Positions 9,171 to 14,427 of a DNA stretch of 18,788 nt are shown piece by piece. The stretch's first letter is position 1. Every line of letters starts with the position of its first letter. The stretch comes from RH-AL1 sp964247745. GTDB taxonomy: Bacteria > Pseudomonadota > Alphaproteobacteria > Rhizobiales > Beijerinckiaceae. The notes under the pieces were generated by a model that saw only the letters and a list, made by a program, of their open reading frames with translations, did not search any database and was not told where the DNA came from. Position numbers and translations under genes: made by a program. The stretch covers positions 1-18,788 of the forward strand of contig CAXTVT010000064.1 of assembly GCA_964247745.1 (NCBI GenBank). Reading direction: 5' to 3'.

Positions 9171-9800
9171 CTAGAGGACCACCACCTTGGCGCCGACCCG
9201 AACGCGATTGTAGAGGTCGACCACGTCGGCGTTCATCAGGCGGATGCATCCCGACGACACGGCCTGGCCGATCGTGTCCGGCTCGTTGGTGCCGTGGATG
9301 CGGAAGCCGGTGTCGCCCTTGCCGTTGAAGAGATACATTGCCCGGGCGCCGAGCGGGTTCTCGATGCCACCCTTCATGAAGTGCGGGATGTCGGGACGAC
9401 GCTTGATCATCTCGGCCGGGGGCGTCCACGACGGCCATTCGGCCTTGCGCTCGACGCGCGCGGTGCCCGACCATTCGAAGCCGTCGCGGCCGACACCGAT
9501 ATCGTAACGCATCGCCTGGCCGTTCTCCATCGAGAGATAGAGCCAACGGTTCTTGGTGTCGACGGTGACGGTGCCGGGCTTCTCCTCGGTCGGATCGGCC
9601 ACGACGACCTTTGTCGTGCGGACCGAGGCCTGCGGCGCCACATCGCCGTCGGTCGGCAGGTTGGCCTGCTGCACCGGCTGCGGCGCGAACAGCTGATTGA
9701 GATCGAACGGCTGGAGGCCGGCGGCCGAGGCCGTGCCGACGAACGAAACGGTGAGCGCGACAGCCGCAGCGCCGCGCAGGAAAGACTGAACCCCGACCAT
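9171..9800 (-). CDS. Exported L,D-transpeptidase (YkuD/ErfK family), compact paralogue
   Basis: This 209-residue L,D-transpeptidase is a paralogue of the gene at 8227-9006. It begins with a signal peptide, MVGVQSFLRGAAAVALTVS then FVGTASAAG. A short Gln/Pro/Val-containing region follows, then a YkuD catalytic domain with the signature HGTNEPDTIGQAVSSGCIRL and catalytic pair His169 and Cys185. ATG at 9800 gives a normal signal peptide; GTG at 9839 would add 13 residues and is the alternative. The catalytic domains of the two paralogues are alignable almost without gaps from the KRKAEWP.WTPP segment to the VVVL C-terminus, but their N-terminal parts differ strongly. The gap to the downstream paralogue is 164 bases, so they could share a transcript. 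It probably acts on peptidoglycan tetrapeptide stems in the periplasm. Confidence 0.92.
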   Translation of the reverse strand: MVGVQSFLRGAAAVALTVSFVGTASAAGLQPFDLNQLFAPQPVQQANLPTDGDVAPQASVRTTKVVVADPTEEKPGTVTVDTKNRWLYLSMENGQAMRYDIGVGRDGFEWSGTARVERKAEWPSWTPPAEMIKRRPDIPHFMKGGIENPLGARAMYLFNGKGDTGFRIHGTNEPDTIGQAVSSGCIRLMNADVVDLYNRVRVGAKVVVL

Positions 9801-9924
9801 GTGCTTGAACCCCGTGACTGCGGTGTCCACCCTCGACACCTCGTGACAGAGAAATGCACGGTGCGGCTTCTTTGTTCCTTGACGTCTCGTCTTCGCCGCA
9901 ATCTTGCTGAGCGGACCGTTGTGA

Positions 9925-10746
9925 TCACTTCACGAAAACGTAGATATCGACCTGCAGGTTGGGGTCGTCGGACGTCGTGAGGTCGGTGAGATATTCCTCG
10001 ATGTAGGGGCTGTCGACCTGGAGGCCCTTGGCGTCGAGGTAGGCGGTGATGACGTCGTAGGTGGAATCGATGTCGTCGTAGGCGCCGCGATGCTGGAACT
10101 TGATGGCCTTGCCGGCCGGAGACGCGGCGACCACGACCCCGCCGCCGAGGTCGATCTTGTCCGGCTTCTGCGCCACCGGCACGCCGGCCTGGTACTTGAA
10201 ACCCTTGTCGTCGGGCGCCGAAAAGATGGTGATGGGATGGCCGACGGGCTTCACGCCCGCCTTGTCCATCGCCTTCCTGACGGTTTCCAGCGAGGCCTTG
10301 ATCGACTTGAAGGCGTCGTCGTAGCTCGACTGCCCGGAGACCGCCACGAACGGGCGGACCGGAACCTCGACGTTTTCCGTCGTCGCGCTCTCCGGCGTGG
10401 TCGGCGATGCGTTGGGCTCGATCTCGTTGTTCTGTTTCCGGCCGCTTGGCGCCAGGGGCACGCCTTCCGGCGTGGCGCTCGGCGTCGCCGGCGCCTGGGG
10501 CGGCACGGGAGGCGGAGCGGGGGCCGCCGAGGGCACCGGCGTCGCCGGCGTCGCGGAGGGTGGCGTGGCGTTGGTCGGCGACGACGGCGCCGCTGTCGGC
10601 TTGGTCGGGGCGCTGTCTGTCGGTGCGGCCGGCGCGGCCGGCGGTGCCGCTGTCTGTCCCATCGCCGGGGCGACCGAGGCGAGCAGCAGGACGAGCAAGG
10701 CTGCGGCGAGGCGCCTTGCCGGATGCCGATCCATGGCTTGGTTCAC
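9925..10746 (-). CDS. Exported protein with Pro/Ala-rich linker and GyrI-like (effector-binding) domain
   Basis: This 273-residue protein starts at GTG 10746, chosen because GGGAGAG lies five bases upstream; ATG 10734 in frame is the alternative. Residues 1-32 form a signal peptide (basic start MNQAMDRHPARR, hydrophobic core LAAALLVLLLASVAP, then AMGQT). Residues about 33-125 are a low-complexity linker of Pro, Ala, Thr and Ser. From about 128 to the end lies a GyrI-like or AraC effector-binding fold: RPFVAVSGQSSYDDAFKS, ITIFSAPDDKGFKYQAGVPV, and the C-terminal YIEEYLTDLTTSDDPNLQVD strand-like segment ending in IYVFVK. Such domains bind small molecules in cytoplasmic regulators, but here no DNA-binding part is present and export is predicted. 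Ligand and role are unknown. It sits next to the transpeptidase genes on the same strand with an 84-base gap after its neighbour. Confidence 0.75.
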   Translation of the reverse strand: MNQAMDRHPARRLAAALLVLLLASVAPAMGQTAAPPAAPAAPTDSAPTKPTAAPSSPTNATPPSATPATPVPSAAPAPPPVPPQAPATPSATPEGVPLAPSGRKQNNEIEPNASPTTPESATTENVEVPVRPFVAVSGQSSYDDAFKSIKASLETVRKAMDKAGVKPVGHPITIFSAPDDKGFKYQAGVPVAQKPDKIDLGGGVVVAASPAGKAIKFQHRGAYDDIDSTYDVITAYLDAKGLQVDSPYIEEYLTDLTTSDDPNLQVDIYVFVK

Positions 10747-11011
10747 CGGGCTCTCCCTCGCCGCGAGCGCGCGTGAGTCGCGCCGTCCTGGCGTCGATAG
10801 CGCGTCAGGCCGAGCTGCGCCAGCGCCCGCCTGGTCTAGGTCGGCATGCCCTCCCCCGCCGCGTCTTTGCGGGTCCAGCCCGTAGGCGGCACAGGCGAGA
10901 GGGTCGATGCCATGGTCGGCATTCGATCCTGGTTTGAACATGGACCATCTGCCTTGCCGCCGGCGTAAGCGGCTCGTTCCCTCCACGTCGAGGGACGCAA
11001 CGGCCCTTCGG

Positions 11012-11310
11012 TCAAGTCTCGCCGGCGTCCGGCCAAGGCGTCGAACGACGTCGGACGGCCGGTGAGGAATGCCGGCGACGAGGCGGCGATGAGGGCGACG
11101 CCGTGGGCCTCGGTCTGGGCGAAGCGTGCGGAGAGCAGCGCCTTCTGCGCGTCGATGGCGGCGGCCAACGAGCCGGCAACACTCCTGTAGGCGGCGAAGG
11201 TGGCGTCGCCGCCGTGCCCAAGGCCTTCACCAGCGCGTCGGCGGCCTGGTTGGCGGCGAGGCTGGTCGCGCGTCGTCCGCCGACACGATCTCCGAGCTGC
11301 GGCAGCACTC
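11012..11310 (-). pseudogene. Possible frameshifted relic of an Ala-rich helical protein
   Basis: Two minus-strand frames complement each other. One gives TSLAANQAADALVKALG (ending near 11215). The other, from about 11213 down to 11040, gives DATFAAYRSVAGSLAAAIDA followed by QKALLSARFAQTEAHGVAL. Joined by one frameshift they would make an Ala-rich amphipathic helical protein, loosely reminiscent of phasin-like sequences. Beyond this both frames become Arg/Ser/Pro-rich and unconvincing. I do not recognise the protein family. It could equally be chance open frame in GC-rich DNA. Confidence 0.22.
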
Positions 11311-11498
11311 AGCCTCGGCCTGAGGTCGTCCGGCTCGCGCCTCCACGAATGGAACATTCGTCCAAGCGGGACGACGCCAGCGAGCGGACCCACTCCGGCC
11401 CCTTTTGCCGTCCGTCGGACAGGCTATGTAGCGACCGGCTCACTCCGCGCGGCGCCTGGAAGAAAAGCAGGCTCCATGAGTGGCTTAGGAGGAGCGAT

Positions 11499-11523
11499 GG
11501 CTGGGGCGGGAGGAGCCCCAGCC
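11499..11523. repeat. Perfect 9-bp GC-rich inverted repeat (hairpin)
   Basis: GGCTGGGGC (11499-11507) and GCCCCAGCC (11515-11523) are perfect complements around a 7-base loop. No T-run follows on either strand, so it is not a standard intrinsic terminator. It lies in the gene-poor segment between the GyrI-like gene and the parA promoter region. Confidence 0.6.
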
Positions 11524-11656
11524 GTACTTCGAAGCCAGCCGAACCGATCGCGCACCGAGGGCGCAGGCTGAGTATGGACGACAGCTAGGACACTGCCGCG
11601 TACAGCGCAAGGGCATACGATCGCGTCACGCAAATCGCAGCAAATTCTGCATAATC

Positions 11657-11716
11657 AAAGTACTCAGCCCGATCTTTTCTGCTAAGTACTTCTGAGTACA
11701 ATAATGGATAAATCCA
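11657..11716. promoter_or_regulatory. A+T-rich candidate operator/centromere upstream of parA (AGTAC repeats plus dyad)
   Basis: AGTAC occurs three times in 41 bases (11659-11663, 11685-11689, 11695-11699); the last two are 10 bases apart, one helical turn. The outer copies form an inverted pair, GTACTCAG (11660-11667) and CTGAGTAC (11692-11699), and AAGTACTT (11684-11691) is itself a palindrome. A separate dyad TGGAT-AA-ATCCA covers 11705-11716. The whole patch is A+T-rich in GC-rich surroundings and ends 130 bases before parA. Such iterated sites are typical of par operators and centromeres bound by the small partner of ParA, but the binding protein is not known here. Confidence 0.45.
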
Positions 11717-11846
11717 ATCGACGGAATTATCGTGCTACCAATAGTATTTGTTTTGTCCTCCGCATCTGACTTGTGCGATGCGTGCGCCAAGTCAACGCAA
11801 GATCATGCGGTGCAGACCGACAACTCCTCTTTCGAAAGGCATCATC

Positions 11847-12503
11847 ATGGCGTGCATGTACTTCGTCGTCGCATTCGTCTGTCAGAAGGGCGGGGGCGGG
11901 AAGACCAATAGCTCCACCAACCTTCTCGTCTGCGCATTGATGGATGGCCTCCGCGCCGTCATCATCGATCTCGATCCGCAAGGATCGTCGCTCGAATGGG
12001 GTCGCATCCGCTCCGCTTGCATTCCGAAGAGCGAGCACCCGCTCGTCGTCGCGTGCGCATCCGGCCAGCTTGATAGGATACTCGCCGCACTTGCTGAGAC
12101 CGGCACAGAGTTGGTGATTTTGGACACGGCCGGCACAATCGGGCCGGACATTGAGGCCGCCATCGCAGCCTCCAACATCGTGTTGATCCCGGTTGCGCCG
12201 TCGGTCTGCGACCTGAAGGCTTGCCTGCCGACGGCCCGCGCCGCTCGCCAGATGAACAAGCCGTTCGCTTTCGTGCTGAACTCGTGCTCGACTGGCCACC
12301 AGCGCATCAATGAAGCTGCAGCCCTGCTCTCGAAACTGGCGGTCCTCGCCGGCGAGCCCGTTCATCGCCGCACCGTTTACCAGGACGCCTACGCGAAGGG
12401 TCTCGGCGTTGTGGAAATGTCCGACGGCAAGGCCGTCCACGAAATCAAAGCCTTGTGGCAGTGGGTCAAGGGCAAGCGCACCTCGATGTACGGGGAGCGT
12501 TGA
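11847..12503 (+). CDS. parA: ParA-family partition ATPase
   Basis: This 218-residue P-loop ATPase is of the short ParA type without an N-terminal DNA-binding domain. The deviant Walker A motif KGGGGKT occupies residues 14-20 with signature lysine K14 and K19. Walker A' follows as VIIDLDPQGSS near 38-48, and a Walker B-like LVILDTAG lies near 89-96. Short ParA proteins (type Ib) coat DNA nonspecifically and position plasmid or chromosomal cargo together with a small centromere-binding partner. The start at 11847 has GAAAGG upstream and gives a normal N-terminus; an in-frame ATG at 11748 would add an unlikely Arg/Pro-rich extension. The next gene starts 2 bases after the stop, so they form an operon. 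Upstream repeats could be its operator. Cargo could be the surrounding element, now possibly integrated. Confidence 0.88.
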   Translation: MACMYFVVAFVCQKGGGGKTNSSTNLLVCALMDGLRAVIIDLDPQGSSLEWGRIRSACIPKSEHPLVVACASGQLDRILAALAETGTELVILDTAGTIGPDIEAAIAASNIVLIPVAPSVCDLKACLPTARAARQMNKPFAFVLNSCSTGHQRINEAAALLSKLAVLAGEPVHRRTVYQDAYAKGLGVVEMSDGKAVHEIKALWQWVKGKRTSMYGER

Positions 12504-12505
12504 TC

Positions 12506-13288
12506 ATGGCGAGCAAGAACTTCTCTCAGCTCGAGGGCTTGTACGATAAGGCGGCCGAGGCACCCGCCGCAGCACAGGCGGCGGCCTTTGCCGGGCTTGA
12601 GCCAGAGGAAATGGACGCGGCTTTGCCGCATAGCGATCACACGTCTCTCGATGACCCCTTCGATTACGACGCGTTGACCCCGACGACCGATGAGCGTTTC
12701 GTCCTGAAGGGATGCAGGCAACGCATTGTTGCCGTCCTCGGTGAAGCCTTCCTCAGCGCCGGTCGGGACCTTCTCAACGCCAAGGAACTCATCCAGGAGA
12801 AGTGCCCTCGCGGGACCTGGAGCAAGTGGCTGAAGAACTCGTTGTCCGTGTCGGAGACGACGGCGAGGAACTGGATGGACTCCGCTTCGTGGGCAACCCT
12901 ATGTCCAACCGTTGGGGAAATGGCGCCGGGGGCGATGTACCTCGGTGCCGCAGCTCCCGTTGAAGTCCAAGCCAAGATCGTGAAGAAGCTCGAAAACGGC
13001 GAGGCTGTGAAGGCGAGCGATATCAAGCAGATGATCGCAGATCACCGTGCTGCTGGATCGGAAATCGTCAAGGGCGATATCGAGGCGCCTAGCGCCAACA
13101 GCGCGGAGACGGATCCGAACCAGAGCGATACCGTTCCTGGCAAAGAGATGGAGAGTGTCGCGCGCGAGCTGCTCGCGCGGCTGAGGGAACATTTCGATGA
13201 TGAGAGCATCACCGAGTTGCTGGCCCTCATCGATCAGACGTCGATGGATGCTGTCCGCGAGGTTTTCAAGGAGAGTGGGCGTCCCTGA
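12506..13288 (+). CDS. DUF3102-like protein, probable partner of ParA
   Basis: This 260-residue protein begins at ATG 12506, 2 bases after the parA stop and preceded by GGGGAG. Residues about 65-135 resemble the DUF3102 family: IVAVLGEAFLSAGRDLLNAK, then RGTWSKWLKNSLSVSETTARNWM. This family combines a helix with a helix-turn-helix-like segment and is common on phages and plasmids. The N-terminal 60 residues are acidic and Ala-rich. A segment near 170-190 (IVKKLENGEAVKASDIKQMI) looks helical, and the C-terminal part (ELLARLREHFDDESITELLA) also. There is no ParB (KorB/Spo0J) N-terminal motif. Gene order makes it the candidate DNA-binding partner of ParA, binding perhaps the AGTAC repeats upstream. 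That role is inference; it may instead be an accessory regulator. Confidence 0.68.
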   Translation: MASKNFSQLEGLYDKAAEAPAAAQAAAFAGLEPEEMDAALPHSDHTSLDDPFDYDALTPTTDERFVLKGCRQRIVAVLGEAFLSAGRDLLNAKELIQEKCPRGTWSKWLKNSLSVSETTARNWMDSASWATLCPTVGEMAPGAMYLGAAAPVEVQAKIVKKLENGEAVKASDIKQMIADHRAAGSEIVKGDIEAPSANSAETDPNQSDTVPGKEMESVARELLARLREHFDDESITELLALIDQTSMDAVREVFKESGRP

Positions 13289-13300
13289 AATTTACGCCAG

Positions 13301-14353
13301 CTAGGCGCGTCGACTGAATTGATCGAAACAGTCGACGCGCACAGTCTCGATGCCGATAAAACCCTTGGCGTGGAGATACTGGACTTCGGCGTCGAAGCCC
13401 TCTTTTCCTTCCCAATACCAAGCTTTTCCGCGGCTTCGATCGCCGCAATGCCAGCGGTAGCCTCGCATTTTCAGTGTAGCGATGGTGGCCGGATTATATG
13501 GTGTTGTAACGTATAGGCGGGTCGTGCCGGACTGGGCGCTTTTCCGCAGGGTCGCCATGGCCGTACCTTCGCCGATACGTTGGCGCAGAAGCGCAACAAC
13601 CGCGTCGGCATCAGCAAGAGCGGAGTGCCGATCACCATAGAAGAAGCCGGCCTGCGTACCAAGATAGCTTAGCTTGCTGCCCTCATAGCCCCAGTCTGCC
13701 CAAGGAACCTGGGTGAGGGAACAGGCCCAGGGCAACGCTTCGAAGATCTCGGGCCATAGCTCTTCGACCATGCCCCGGTCGAAGCGAGCGTTATGTGCCA
13801 CTATCAGCGGCAATCGAGTTTCGTCGCGAGAGCCGAAGTGGACATGGTCCTGGACCGCCGCAGTGACTAGCGCGATCCATTCGGCGATCTCCGTGGCGCC
13901 TATGGTTCGATCACGAACATCTTTATCTTTGATTCCGTGGACTTTCGTAGCCTCTTCGGGGATTGGGTGTGACGGTTGTCGGAGCTCGTGAAAGCGACCA
14001 ATTGCACCCCTGATATTGCCATCGACAGGATCGTAGGCGATTGCGACCATGGCCAGACTGACGATCTCCGAGGCGACGGCGCCGTGCGTGCCGGGCATGA
14101 CCAACCCGGTCGTCTCCGTGTCGAGCACAATGGCGACGCGGTACCCGGAGTGAGTGCCCCCGCGTAGGAGCGGCAATGGCTCGAGGCGCCGCAGCACACG
14201 GTAGTTTTCAGATGCGTCGAGCTCAGCTGCCATCGCCGCAAACTCCGTGTGTGTGCGATGCGGGCGCATACAACGATCAGCGTCGCTCTCGTTGTCTCCT
14301 GTGCACGCCGCGCCTTCTTGTATTTCTGCAATTTCGAACCGATATCCTGTCAT
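13301..14353 (-). CDS. DnaQ-like DEDDh 3'-5' exonuclease with C-terminal extension
   Basis: This 350-residue protein contains a complete DEDDh exonuclease domain. ExoI is VLDTETTGL with Asp78 and Glu80, ExoII is IVAHNARFDRGMVEE with Asp192, and ExoIII is HSALADADAV with His243 and Asp248. These residues bind two metal ions and hydrolyse DNA or RNA from the 3' end. Residues about 270-345 form an additional module, including TLKMRGYRWHCGDRSRGKAW and YLHAKGFIG, which resembles small C-terminal parts seen in plasmid and phage DnaQ-like proteins. I cannot assign it a function. No polymerase-interaction features are obvious, so replication proofreading is not implied. The ATG at 14353 overlaps a leader stop (ATGA) and lies in a duplicated ribosome binding site; internal ATGs at codons 29 and 41 are alternatives. 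The gene ends 12 bases from the convergent DUF3102-like gene. Confidence 0.88.
   Translation of the reverse strand: MTGYRFEIAEIQEGAACTGDNESDADRCMRPHRTHTEFAAMAAELDASENYRVLRRLEPLPLLRGGTHSGYRVAIVLDTETTGLVMPGTHGAVASEIVSLAMVAIAYDPVDGNIRGAIGRFHELRQPSHPIPEEATKVHGIKDKDVRDRTIGATEIAEWIALVTAAVQDHVHFGSRDETRLPLIVAHNARFDRGMVEELWPEIFEALPWACSLTQVPWADWGYEGSKLSYLGTQAGFFYGDRHSALADADAVVALLRQRIGEGTAMATLRKSAQSGTTRLYVTTPYNPATIATLKMRGYRWHCGDRSRGKAWYWEGKEGFDAEVQYLHAKGFIGIETVRVDCFDQFSRRA
13305..13340. repeat. Perfect 12-bp inverted repeat at the convergent gene ends
   Basis: GCGCGTCGACTG (13305-13316) and CAGTCGACGCGC (13329-13340) pair perfectly around a 12-base loop. The structure lies inside the last codons of the exonuclease gene, two bases before its stop, and 17 bases after the stop of the convergent gene. 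No T-run follows on either strand. It may act as a termination or mRNA 3' end stabilising hairpin for one or both genes. Confidence 0.7.
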
Positions 14354-14379
14354 TTAAAAACCTTTCGTTCGGGGTGCAT
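14350..14379 (-). CDS. Nine-codon leader ORF coupled to the exonuclease start
   Basis: The minus strand reads ATG CAC CCC GAA CGA AAG GTT then TTT AAA TGA, a leader peptide MHPERKVFK. Its TGA overlaps the ATG of the exonuclease gene as ATGA. The leader ATG has the same upstream GAAAGG and spacing as the exonuclease ATG because both lie in a 26-bp tandem duplication. Translation of the leader carries ribosomes straight to the exonuclease start. It is 48 bases downstream of the AAA+ ATPase stop. Whether the peptide itself matters is unknown. Confidence 0.55.
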   Translation of the reverse strand: MHPERKVFK

Positions 14380-14402
14380 TTAAAAACCTTTCGTTCGGGG
14401 TG
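14351..14402 (-). repeat. Exact 26-bp tandem duplication of ribosome binding site and start codon
   Basis: Bases 14351-14376 and 14377-14402 are identical over all 26 positions. On the coding (minus) strand each unit contains CCCCGAACGAAAGG, then TTTTTAA and ATG. The duplication therefore doubles the Shine-Dalgarno sequence, spacer and start codon. Twenty-six is not a multiple of three, so the upstream ATG is out of frame with the exonuclease. Perfect identity suggests the event is recent or the state is maintained. Confidence 0.95.
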
Positions 14403-14427
14403 GCTTATCCTTTCCCCCGCGCAGGTC

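Larger units (their letters stand above)
10747..11640. other. Segment of about 0.9 kb without a firmly supported gene
   Basis: Several open frames cross this GC-rich segment on both strands, but none has convincing protein-like composition over its whole length. A possible frameshifted relic (11012-11310, minus) and one strong hairpin (11499-11523) are the only structures I can support. Base composition changes to A+T-richer after about 11570, which I take as the junction between backbone and accessory DNA. That boundary is approximate, and no direct repeats marking an insertion were found. Confidence 0.4.

Noticed and set aside
7795..9174. 459-codon plus-strand open frame
   Set aside because: It runs through the kinase end in another frame and antisense to the L,D-transpeptidase; composition is that of a shadow frame.
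9007..9546. N-terminal extension of the first L,D-transpeptidase to 439 residues
   Set aside because: The extension overlaps the second paralogue in another frame, and a clear signal peptide with Shine-Dalgarno sequence starts at 9006 or 9027.
10747..10986. N-terminal extension of the GyrI-like protein to 353 residues
   Set aside because: The added part is Arg/Gly-rich and would bury the signal peptide; a good ribosome binding site supports GTG 10746.
13305..13340. Inverted repeat as a canonical intrinsic terminator
   Set aside because: Neither strand has a U-run after the stem, so only a general hairpin is claimed.
14351..14402. 26-bp repeat as a CRISPR array
   Set aside because: Only two copies exist, they are directly adjacent with no spacer, and each contains a gene start.
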